A DNA stretch of 27,500 nt from Tubiluchus corallicola (lineage: Eukaryota > Priapulida > Priapulimorpha > Priapulimorphida > Tubiluchidae), in the NCBI GenBank assembly GCA_030141605.1, contig JAQGDQ010001651.1, forward strand, positions 1 to 27,500. Direction: 5' to 3'. This document shows, piece by piece, positions 1 through 10,574 of the stretch. Position 1 is the first letter of the stretch, and every line of letters begins with the position of its first letter. Position numbers and translations under genes: made by a program. A model generated the notes under the pieces. The model ran no database searches. It saw nothing but the letters and a program-made list of their open reading frames with translations, and was not told the DNA's origin.

Positions 1-720
1 GAACGCTAGTAAACAAAGTGATTGTTGCGACATCTATTGTCGGCAAGCAAAACGATAAGAAAAATGTCTCATTCACAACGGTACAAACTATACAGCAAAC
101 TTTTCAATTTGACCCTGTTACGCTTTATATTTCATCATGTAATAATTCCATGATTATTTGCTTATCAGTTAGTTAATAATTGCTGAGACTAATTTAAAGC
201 ATAATTACAGAATGATTTTAGAATGACGACAAAACTCATGATAAGACAAATTTGCTTTTTTCAGTTGAGTTCAACTTACTGCTCATTCGAAGGCAACACT
301 AGGCAGAATGTGCCCGAGAGACAGAATGGACTCTGCATCTTTAATCAATTCAGATATTGTAGCAAATTTTCCTTTTTCATAGAATGCATCACTGCTCTAA
401 ACATGAAAACTGTTTGTGGCGGGATAGCAAAATATGTGTATGTGGCAAAGCCCAAAACCACTGCTCATTCCTTAAAACATATTTTTACAAAAAAACGTTT
501 TTAATTAATTAGAAATTTTAACTTAAGAATATGGACTTAAGAATTTAATTACGGCTGACTTTTATATACACGTATTACGATTTTAGTTTTATTTATGACA
601 GCCTATTGTGTATGTACTATTTTGTGTTACTATTTTAAGTATGTAAAATGCTTTGTCCATTTTTAATGTTAATGCATTTTAGATATTCAATAAATTATCA
701 TTATTATCTTTATTGTGTAT
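1..720. other. unassigned AT-rich DNA, retroposon-like 3' end
   Basis: No gene is recognised. The 93-codon open frame at 223-504 shows no family motif. The stretch 560-715 ends in CAATAAATTATCATTATTATC, with an AATAAA near 690 and a short ATT-rich tail, which resembles the 3' end of a non-LTR retroposon or of a transcript on the plus strand. This is only a resemblance. Confidence 0.3.
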
Positions 721-751
721 GGTTGTTATCCGTCTAATCAAGCATAATAAA

Positions 752-1127
752 TGAGGTTACCATATTGTCTGAGTTGAAGAAGGGGACACTTTTTCACGCA
801 CTTGTAAGTAGGCAAAAATGACGTCATTTTAAGTCGTTAACGAATACGCTGGGTATCGACAGCGGTGTGAGTCGTGTGACCCATACTGATGTGCGCATCG
901 CTTACTCTTGTTCAGTAAATATGTACAGAAAGCTTTTACAAGGGTTGCATTTTGAGATGTTAGCAACATCTTGTATTGAAAATTAACGGGCTTTTCTTTG
1001 TCTCGTAGTGCCGTACGCCTCTACAGTTGACAACGTCCGTACGGATTGAGGCAAAACCCGGACAAACTGTCGATTTTTGAAAACCCGCCCGGACAGAGGC
1101 CCAAAAAGAGGACGTATGGTAACCCTA
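752..1127. mobile_element. small non-autonomous hAT-like element
   Basis: Imperfect terminal inverted repeats are present: TGAGGTTACCATA at 752 and TATGGTAACCCTA ending at 1127. The outer bases fit the TAGGG ends often seen in hAT elements. Both sides carry the same 8 bases, ATAATAAA (744-751 and 1128-1135), the target-site duplication length of hAT transposons. The caveat is that the duplicated 8-mer is low complexity. The interior has no coding capacity. Confidence 0.6.
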
Positions 1128-1135
1128 ATAATAAA

Positions 1136-1674
1136 ACAATTATTATTAAATTATTTTAATTCAGCACAGTACGTAAACGCTTTAAAAACGATACTGAAAG
1201 TATTGTAACATAAAGATTCTTGCAATGAATTCAATTGAAAAAAATTATGTCATTGCCTTTCACTCACAATTCTCCAATACACTTGACATGAGCTCAGTGG
1301 CCACTAACGTGTCGAGTTCCAGTTTGGGCTTCTACTGTCATATTAGGATATGACAAAAAATGTGCACTAAAGTCATTTAGGGAACGAAAATAACCTGATA
1401 AAAAAATGCCAATTAGCTAAACAATGACAGCTGTAAAAGATGCCATCAGTGCACATACGATCGTCTTTACAGTAAAGCTAATATGCTCTAGTATTATAGA
1501 TACTACATACAGATACATTGTTATTATAGTATAGATGCTATGCTGTTGCCTTGTTGTGATATTGGTGATGAGAAACTTGTCTAGCCTTTTGTCACTTTCT
1601 GGTCGGTTGTAGGAGCCCCTTCTCTTTTTTTTGTCATTGTTGCAGTTGGTTTACGTTGATGTTTTGTGTCTGTG
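1136..1674. other. unassigned DNA
   Basis: No coding region, RNA or repeat could be supported here. The only local pattern is a short imperfect repetition of ATA/TAGATACTA-type sequence around 1490-1540. Confidence 0.5.
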
Positions 1675-2000
1675 CTTTGTATTATGTCTGTAGTTATCAC
1701 TTTAACATCTAAGGTTGCGCAGTCAGTGTATTATGTGTTGTCTGTAGTTATCACTTTAACATCTAAGGTTGGGCAGTCTGTGTATTGTGTGTTATGTCTG
1801 TAGTTATCACTTTAACATCTAAGGTTGGGCAGTCAGTGTATTATGTGTTATGTCTGTAGTTATCACTTTAACATCTAAGGTTGGGCAGTCAATGTATTAT
1901 GTGTCATGTGTGTAGTTATCACTTTAACATCCAAGGTGGGGCAGTCTGTGTATTATGTCTGTAGTTATCACTTTAACATCTAACGCTGAGTAGTCAATGT
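1675..2000. repeat. tandem repeat, 55-56 bp unit, about six copies
   Basis: The phrase CTGTAGTTATCACTTTAACA recurs from 1686, 1741, 1797, 1853, 1909 and 1958. Spacing is 55, 56, 56, 56 and 49 bases. Each unit ends in a GGGCAGTCAGTGTATTATGT-type spacer. The copies differ at a few positions, so the array is moderately old. Confidence 0.92.
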
Positions 2001-2680
2001 GACTGGGTCCCCCCGCAGGGAAAGTTTGAAGATAGCGAGTAGGGACCGAAATCTGAATACTTCCTGGTGCCTCACCTGATGACACTTTTCCTTTGGTGGG
2101 AATTTTGTATGTTTGTGCCGTTGTAGATTGTATGATTTGCAGTTGTTTGTGTGCGGCGTTGATGTCATTTGAGCTTAATTATAATGATACAACAGCCACA
2201 TTTTATAGCTCTTCACAAAAACAAAAAAACTGTTATTTGTATTGGTAATGGTCTTTCAAAATTTTATTATCTCTTGAAACTGTGCGGTAAATTTTCTTTA
2301 CAAAACTGTACAACGTAATGACAGGGACTACTAAGTACAAAACGTACAAACTGAACGAACTGGTGCGAAATCAAACAATCTGTTGTTCATACATTTCCTT
2401 CACACGAACACAAAGCGTCTAAAGTATGAGATAATACAGTACAGTATGTAACAAGACACATTTCTTCAAAACAATGAAAAGACATTACCTATTCATTATT
2501 CACATCACATAGTAATTTTCCCTTAAAAATACTCCACAATAAAATCACTTTTCCGTGTTTTGCAGGCTAAAAATCATTTTCAAATTGAGACGATTAGTCA
2601 CACAGTGGTGTACAAATGTATACAATTCTAACCTTTGCTTGATGAATTACAGTTACATTCTTACAAAAACGAAGTCGAAT
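2001..2680. other. unassigned DNA
   Basis: No gene is recognised. A 153-codon plus-strand frame runs 2555-3016 but has no family motif and overlaps a probable transposon remnant, so it is not called as a gene. Confidence 0.5.
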
Positions 2681-2681
2681 A

Positions 2682-2963
2682 CACTTGTATCTTGGTTTGC
2701 CGGACTTTTACAGATAACAAAAGGACCCGACAAAATTCGGGAAGTCCCGTACATTATGGACACAGTCTGCTGTTTCGAGATCTCACCATTAATTGGCGGG
2801 CCATCACTTTGTTTACATCATTACATCAGTGTAACCATCAGCTTATCACACTTTTATTACACATGGCGCCTACTGTATTATAGGTATCGGCAAATACAGA
2901 CAATCGTCAAATTTGAACCGATGTCTCCCCGCTTTTGTCCGGCAAACCGAGATGTGAGTGCAG
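2682..2963. mobile_element. small inverted-repeat element (MITE), possibly pogo/Tigger-like
   Basis: Near the edges lie GGTTTGCCGGAC (2694-2705) and GTCCGGCAAACC (about 2938-2949), exact reverse complements. The similarity extends outward weakly (ATCTTGG versus ATCTCGG). TA occurs just outside both presumed ends. The interior is non-coding and GC-poor except for the arms. The outer limits are uncertain by several bases. Confidence 0.5.
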
Positions 2964-3474
2964 TACGAAATTACGCAATCATAAATTTACTTTGCACTTC
3001 GGGCGATGCTCTTTGAACTGACAACAAGCAATTTACAGAGTTAGACAATCAGGAAAGCCAACACAATATTAAAACAGAAACAAATTAAAATTAAATTACA
3101 AGCTCCAATGTATGGCAAGATTAAACACGATAAAACACGTTCAGATGGATACAGGATGTCTCAAAAGTTACTACACCCTTTGATTTCGAACTCTCTTTTT
3201 AAATTTTTCCTCGGTCTTTTGACTTTCTTTTTTATTTGTTTTTTGACTGGAATACCGTTGCCAAGGCAACCACAGTAACGTTAGTAATGAGGTGCAAAGT
3301 CAGTCTGGCACGAGGTCCTTGAATCACCACAGTTGCAGCTCGGTTGAAACTCGGAGCGCGCTATTAAGAATGTAGTTTCTCTCAACGAGATCCAGCCGGA
3401 TACTCGCCACTCATGAGCTGTGAGAGACTTTCTCAATGCAAGATGCAAGGGGCAGTCGACAGTAAATTTACTGC

Positions 3475-3860
3475 TAAAGGAGTCGGAGTCGGAGTTACCT
3501 AGAATTCTGAAGCCGGGACTCGGGAGTACGCTTATTGTTAGAGGAGTCGGTAAAAAATTTACAAACTCGCTTTTTGGTTACGTTTAGGTTTCATCGCAGT
3601 TATGCATAACGTCCCATTTTGGAACGCCTTCGTGTTGGTCTGTTGGCAGCTAGACCGTTTTTCGAGCATGAGGGATGAAATGCCACCGTAGCTAAATATT
3701 GAGAGTATTACTTAAAGGCAGAAGTGGAAGTTGGAGTCGGGAGCTTGGGCACCAAAAATTTTAGGGGTCACAGGCAGGATCGGAGTAGGGTCTAAAATTT
3801 TAGGAGCCGCAGTCAGAGTCGGGGTTGGAGCTTCTAAAATTCTGAGCAGGAGTCGGAACC
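3475..3860. repeat. degenerate GGAGTCGG-rich repeat region
   Basis: Motifs such as GGAGTCGGAGT and CTAAAATTTTAGGAG recur irregularly (3478, 3541, 3732, 3785-3810, 3850). No fixed period is evident. It lies inside the TIR element beside the satellite array. Confidence 0.5.
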
Positions 3861-3962
3861 AGAGACAGGAGTTTAATATAAGGACTCCACAGCTCCAGAC
3901 TTGCTATCGGATTGAACTCTTAAAGCTCTTGAGATTGCTCAAGAAGCTAAAAAAACAGAAAA

Positions 3963-5029
3963 ATCCTTTTTTCACCTTTATGTCTAATTTGACTCCTTTT
4001 TTTCACCTTTACGTCTAATGTGACTCCTTTTTCACCTTTACGTCTAATTTGACTCCTTTTTCACCTTTACGTCTAATTTGACTCCTTTTTCTCACCTTTA
4101 CGTCTAATTTGACTCCTTTTTTCACCCTTACGTCTAATTTGACTCCTTTTTCTCACCTTTACGTCTAATTTGACTCTTTTTTTCACCTTTACGTCTAATT
4201 TGACTCCTTTTTTCACCCTTACGTCTAATTTGACTCCTTTTTCTCACCTTTACGTCTAATTTGACTCCTTTTTTCACCCTTACGTCTAATTTGACTCCTT
4301 TTTCTCACCTTTACGTCTAATTTGACTCCTTTTTCTCACCTTTACGTCTAATTTGACTCCTTTTTCACCTTTACGTCTAATTTGACTCTTTTTTTCACCT
4401 TTACGTCTAATTTGACTCCTTTTTTCACCCTTACGTCTAATTTGACTCCTTTTTTCACCCTTACGTCTAATTTGACTCCTTTTTCTCACCTTTACGTCTA
4501 ATTTGACTCTTTTTTCACCTTTACGTCTAATTTGACTCCTTTTTTCACCCTTACGTCTAATTTGACTCCTTTTTCTCACCTTTACGTCTAATTTGACTCC
4601 TTTTTCTCACCTTTACGTCTAATTTGACTCCTTTTTTCACCTTTACGTCTAATTTGACTCTTTTTTTCACCTTTACGTCTAATTTGACTCCTTTTTTCAC
4701 CCTTACGTCTAATTTGACTCCTTTTTCTCACCTTTACGTCTAATTTGACTCCTTTTTTCACCTTTACGTCTAATTTGACTCCTTTTTCTCACCTTTACGT
4801 CTAATTTGACTCCCTTTTTTTCACCTTTACGTCTAATTTTACTCCTTTTTTCACCTTTACGTCTAATTTGACTCCTTTTTTTCACCTTTACGTCTAATTT
4901 GACTCCTTTTTGTCACCTTTACGTCTAATTTGACTCCCTTTTTTCACCTTTACGTCTAATTTTACTCCTTTTTCTCACCTTTACGTCTAATTTGACTCCT
5001 TTTTCTCACCTTTATGTCTAATTTGACTA
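3963..5029. repeat. minisatellite, 29-32 bp unit, about 35 copies
   Basis: The core CACCTTTACGTCTAATTTGA is followed by CTCC and a T-run of variable length (TTTTTCT, TTTTTT). I count about 35 occurrences of the core TCTAAT. Variation is mainly in T-run length, CTC insertion and a recurrent T-to-C change (CACCCTTAC). On the minus strand each unit reads as a basic RRKGEKRSQI-type peptide, which is an artefact of the period. Confidence 0.97.
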
Positions 5030-5454
5030 AAAGAATTGCCCAAGCCTTTAGTTCACCTGTACCAATTTTGAAACGTTTTGCTTTCTTCGTTAAAAAATAT
5101 AAAAGACGAAAAGTGTTTTGTGACTTTTGAGACACCCTGTAAAATTCAAAAAGAACCAGTTATTAGCGGTAAAAGTTCATTTCAAGATTCGCCACTAAAA
5201 AATGACCTGTGACCAATTTTTATGCGAATTAAGTTCAGAGAAAACCAAAAGAACGGAAGTGAAACAGAAGAACAAAGGAATAAGACAATCTCACAGCATT
5301 GCTAGCAATGAAAAAAACACAGAGCAAAGGATTTCAAACCCCGAGTGAAAATGATGCGGAGGAAACATCGCCACACGACGTTCAATGAACACAATAAAAC
5401 GTTAAACTGGTTCTACGGATTAACAATATCGATTAACGCATTATAATGAAGAAA

Positions 5455-5541
5455 CGGTCAAGCCCGTGTGCGGGTACACACGACGGTCAAGTCCGTGTGC
5501 GGGTACACACGACGGTCAAGTCCGTGTGCGGGGTACACATG
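5455..5541. repeat. 29-bp tandem repeat, three copies
   Basis: CGGTCAAGTCCGTGTGCGGG followed by TACACACGA occurs three times from 5456. Each copy can pair with itself (GTGT...ACAC around GCGGGT). It lies about 170 bases past the ALYREF stop codon, so it may be in the 3' UTR. Confidence 0.9.
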
Positions 5542-5706
5542 AATAATATTTACAATAAAATGGCTCCACTGAGAACAGCGCACTGATTTTGCACATTTCT
5601 GAGGACCAGTCAACGTGCTTTCTTTGCCCGTTACACAAATAAAGCTTTACAAATAGTTCAAACATTGGCAAAAACAAAGTATGCGTCAAAACGTGGACGT
5701 TCCTCA

Positions 5707-5721
5707 TTAATCAGTGTCCAT
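5707..5721 (-). CDS. ALYREF: ALYREF exon 6: terminal five-codon exon
   Basis: Only ATG GAC ACT GAT TAA is coding (M260-D263 and stop). It follows an excellent acceptor (CTCTTTTTTTTCAG). The residues MDTD correspond to the MDTS that ends human ALYREF, and the phase-0 join to YSTK gives YSTKMDTD. This match, with correct phase and a strong polypyrimidine tract, supports the exon despite its size. The 3' UTR extends to lower coordinates. No canonical AATAAA is seen on the minus strand between 5706 and the transposon edge at 5139; variants such as TGTAAA (near 5550) and CATAAA (near 5220) are present. Confidence 0.88.
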   Translation of the reverse strand: MDTD

Positions 5722-8700
5722 CTGAAAAAAAAGAGTGCAAAGCTGTTAATAATCGGGGCTACACACGTCACTCATTAATGCTAATTACAGTAAGTACTCG
5801 CTTAACGACTCCCCGTTTAGCGACGTTTCATTTGGTGTTTGTTTTTTTTGTTTTTTGGTTTTTTTGTTTGGTTTTTTTTTTTTGTTTTTTTTTTTTTTTT
5901 TTGTGGTTTGTTTTTTTGTGGTTTTTGTAACGACGCTGAACATTTGACACCTTTTTTTCATTTAACGACAAACGTTTCATTTAGCGACAATTTTTTTGCT
6001 TTACACGAAGCCAATTTTTATTTTATCAACTTTGTTACTTAAGATATTCATTTATATATATATATATATATATATAGATGCGTACACATTGTATATACAC
6101 AGTATGGCCTCGCTTAACGACGTTTCATTTTAACGACGCTGAACATTTGACACCTTTTTTTCACTTAACAACAAACGTTTCATTTAGCGACAATTTTTTG
6201 CTTTACACGAAGTCAATTTTTATTTTATCAATTTTGTTACTTAAGATATTCATTTATATATATATATAGATGCGTACACATTGTATATACACAGTAAGCC
6301 CTCGCTTAACGACTCCCCGTTTAGCAACGTTTCATTTTAACGACGCTGAACATTTGACACCTTTTTCACTTATCTCACTACCTCAGTTCTTTCACATTAC
6401 TTTCCATAGAAGTTTTGGCTTCGCGATTTGCCGAAATACATTAGCGTCATTAAGCGAGGACTTACTGTATTGTGTTTTAAGAGGTGCTACTAATATACAT
6501 ATAGTAAAGTTTACATTCATGGGTAGTTTTGAACCCGTGTGTAAAAATTCACAGATCTTCAACCTATGCGAGTTTTAATAAACGTGCGCTTCTTAAACTA
6601 ATTCAAACTTCTGCAGCTCCCCTAATGCACATGCGAAGTATCATAAAATTAGCAATATAATTTTTTTGTAAAAGCTCATTATACTTGAGGCGCATTCAGC
6701 CGACGAACGACATCGTCGGTAGAAAGATGGCCGTTCAAAATTACATGGTGGACTTCGTGGCTTTCCGTTAGCGCGCGCTGCTTAAACTAATTCAAAGTTC
6801 TGCAGCTTACCTAATGCTCGAGCGAAAATATAACAAAATTAGCTATACAATTTTCTGTAAAACCTTACTACACTTTACTCCACTAGGTGACACCGCTGCT
6901 TTTCTGCTAGATGACGTCATTGGTGGAAGGAGGAGTGCCCAAACGTAAAATGATCGCAACTTTATAGTGATTTTACTAATTGCACGAGGCGCTTAATTAG
7001 TAATATCACACTTTTATTACTAAATCCTTCCAACATTGAAATCATCCTAACTGCCCAGAAGGCTTGACTTTTCCTTTAAACAAAAGATTTCTACACATGC
7101 GTACAGTAAAGTGATTTTACTATTTACACGAGGCGCTTATCACACTTTTATTACTAAATCCTTTGAACGTTGAAATCATCCTAACTTCTCAGAAGACTTG
7201 ACTTTTCCTTTAAACAAAATATTTCTACGCATGCGTACAGTAAAGTGATTTTACTAATTACACGAGACGCTTATCACACTTTTATTACTAAATCCTTCCA
7301 ACATTGAAATCATCCTAACTTCTCAGAAGGATTGACTTTTCCTTTAAACAAAAGATTTCTACGCATGCGTACAGTAAAGTGATTTTACTAATTACACGAG
7401 ACGCTTATCACACTTTTATTACTAAATCCTTCTAGCATTTTCAGCAAACTATGAAATAAGACCAACATCCGGAAAGGATTGGCCTTTCCAAAAAGCAATG
7501 TGACGGAACGCAGAAAGACTCACCTTTGTGCTATAGGCATCGAGATCCGCATCCAGTTCTGCAGCTGTGACGGTTTTCCTGCCTCCTCTTCCCCTCCCTC
7601 TCCCACCTCCTCGTCCACCCCGTGTGCCTCCTCTGCCTCGTCCGCCTCCTCTATTCCGACTACCTCGGAATCGACCGCCGCCGAAGCCACGGTCACCGCC
7701 TCCGCCGCCACCTCCTCTTGACCTGCTAACAAATGACAGAAAATTTGGGTTTACCACTCTCAAAGTTTCCTTCTTCAGATGAGAATGGGACATGACCAGG
7801 GATGGATTACTAAATACGGAGATGAGAATGACAAATTGCAAAAAACTGAAACAGGCCGGGGGGTTGGGGGTCGCGTAGCCCCCATGGGAGTTGAAGGGGG
7901 GCGAATCCCCCTTGGAGCCAGCAACAAATTGCAATTTTGTGACCATAGAGAGCCTCTAAGTGGACTTAAAATATCAATTACCTTGTTTCATGCATAATTT
8001 AAAATACCCAACTATCAAGGATACATGATACATAATTGTCTCAAAAATGCCTAAGTACTGGCCGCTCCTATGCAAAAGTATATAAAAACTGTCTGCAATT
8101 GACTCAAATAACTCCGCACAATCGATTCTATATTTTTATACATAGAGATCTACGCGTGGTTACACTGATGTACGTGACGTAAACAAAGTGACGGCCTGCC
8201 ATCTAGCGGTCAGTTTGTGAAATAATGTACTGGGTCCGTAAAAATTTTCTCAACGAATTCACGCGATTTACAAAAATGGCACTACTGATCTTCCGAAAAC
8301 TCGGAATTCCGGGTATCCGCGGAAAATTCTCATCCCTGTAAATAGGGTTGGTTTGCAATAAATAGGAAGTGGCATTAAAAATAGCGGTATTTTTTGAAAA
8401 ATATTTTCATTGACTAACAAATGATAGTTATTCTAGTTTATTTAAAGAATTTGTAATAACTTTATTTCAGCTACGTAAACGTAACTAAAATATAAAAAAA
8501 GTAAAAAAATATTCAAAACGAGTGTAGGTGAGTCAGAGGGCGGGCTCCGTACGAGTGCCTCCCTCCCGTAGTTTCATCAGCGGACTAAAAGATCATAATC
8601 TGGATAAACTGGAGCTAGCAGGATCATAGCTGAATAGTTAAGTGTGCATGCGTTGCATATATGAATTTCAACCGCCTGAGTACAATGCTCTCCGTTGGAG

Positions 8701-10525
8701 TTTCATTTACCTGACTTAAAAAATTTTAATTTTGTAGCCAAGGTGGCTCCATCTAGCTGGAAACTTTAAAGTGTGGACACTGACCCAGTTACGTTGTCAT
8801 TATGCTGTTCTGTAGTATATGTGAACGATTAGATTCCAGTGTGAACATGACTTAATAAATTTTAATTTTGTAGCCAAGGTGGCTCCATCTAGCTGGAAAC
8901 TTTAAAGTGTGGGCATTGACCCAGTTATGTTGTCATTATGCTGTTCTGTAGTGCATGTGAACTTTCTGTCTTGAGCAAGCTAGCGAAATTTATCATGAAA
9001 TACATGCCACAACGATGTAAGTTTATTTCAATTTAATTTTGATTTATTCATTAATATTTTTAATTGAACTAATTAACCGTCAATCTAACTAAACAAATGC
9101 ATTTTTTTCATAAAATTAGCCAATGTCAGTCATTTTTGCTTTTCTATTTTAGTTTTTAAATGTTGCAGAAATAAAGATCAGTGGTTTACACGACTCTCGA
9201 AGATTTCTCGTAAATGCCTCTCAGAGAAACTAACAATTATGCGTGATGCCACGCGTGAATGACTTATGCAACTGCTGTTAACGATTACATCTTTAATCTT
9301 ACCTTCTGCTGAATCTTTGCTCGCTGATTGTTGCGCCGCCTCCCGATAACGACGAGACTAGCTGGATGTCCATAGGACGACCTGCAAAAGAAGAAGCAAT
9401 TTTAGGCGACTGCAAACCAGCTACCTAACGGACGCCAGATGGCTCAACTCAGGAACTGAATGAAGAAGTAGCAATTTTATGCGATTGCAAACCAGCTACC
9501 TAACGGACGCCAGATGGCTCAACTCAGGAACTGAATGAAGAAGTAGCAATTTTATGCGATTGCAAACCAGCTACCTAACGGACGCCAGATGGCTCAACTG
9601 AGGAACTGAATGAAGTAGTAGCAATTTTAGGCGACTGCAAACCAGCTACCTAACGGATGCCAGATGGCTTAACTGAGGAACTGAATGAAGAAGTAGCAAT
9701 TTTATGCAATTGCAAACCAGCTACCTAACGGACGCCAGATGGCTTAACTGAGGAACTGAATGAAGAAGTAGCAATTTTATGCGATTGCAAACCAGCTACC
9801 TAACGGACGCCAGATGGCTTAACTGAGGAACTGAATGAAGCAGTAGCAATTTTATGCGACTGCAAACCAGCTACCTAACGGATGCCAGATGGCTTAACTG
9901 AGGAACTGAATGAAGCAGTAGCAATTTTATGCGATTGCAAACCAGCTACCTAACGGACGCCAGATGGCTTAACTGAGGAACTGAATGAAGAAGTAGCAAT
10001 TTTATGCAATTGCAAACCAGCTACCTAACGGACGCCAGATGGCTTAACTCAGGAACTGAATGAAGAAGTAGCAATTTTATGCAATTGCAAACCAGCTACC
10101 TAACGGCGCCAGATGGCGTAACTGAGGAACTGAATGACGGCAAGACCGGTAATGCATTGTGACCGCTTGCATAGCTACCGGTCTTGTTGACCGCGGTCCA
10201 GGGATGTTACCGGAACCGAAATTTAGGAAACATGGGAAACCCATACCGAAACGAAAATGAAGCGGACACATTTTTGCGAATCCAACTAATATTAAAACTG
10301 AAAAAAGGGGGATTCTAAAATAAGTAAAATATTTTGTTTCCTTTTTGCTTTTATTTACTGATAAAAAATTCTATAACATAAGTCATGGGTCATTTATTTC
10401 ACCTTACACATTTACAATAGTTTCATGTACAATATCTAGTGAAAGGGCCTACAATGAACGTAATACAAATAAGTTTTTTTTTGTTTCTGCACAAGAAAAG
10501 CCTCACACACTGTTCACCTATATAC

Positions 10526-10574
<49 letters not shown>

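Larger units (their letters stand above)
3152..5139. mobile_element. TIR element (Tc1/mariner-like ends) carrying a satellite array
   Basis: The left end reads CAGGATGTCTCAAAAGT from 3152 and the right end, reversed, reads CAGGGTGTCTCAAAAGT at 5139. Both are flanked by TA (3150-3151 and 5140-5141), the expected target duplication for Tc1/mariner/pogo-type elements. The interior has no transposase. It holds degenerate GGAGTCGG-rich sequence (3475-3860) and then a 1.07-kb tandem array. It is read as a non-autonomous element that captured or grew a satellite. Confidence 0.65.

Noticed and set aside
2555-3016. 153-codon open frame as a gene
   Set aside because: No recognisable domain, AT-biased composition, and it spans an inverted-repeat element.
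4286-4579. Basic repeat protein (RRKGEKRSQI) on the minus strand
   Set aside because: Product of the 30-bp satellite; no conserved start, and neighbouring units shift frame.
7479-7782. Proline-, serine- or acid-rich frames opposite and beside ALYREF exon 5
   Set aside because: They are shadows of the GC-rich RGG exon in other registers; the ALYREF frame explains the sequence.
7779-7816. Second left end (CAGGGATGG at 7797) for hAT MITE copy 1
   Set aside because: The TAAATA duplication places the left end at 7817; the earlier motif does not continue into element sequence and may be chance or an older remnant.
8620-8690. tRNA-derived SINE head in intron 4
   Set aside because: A weak box A-like sequence only; no box B or target duplication found.
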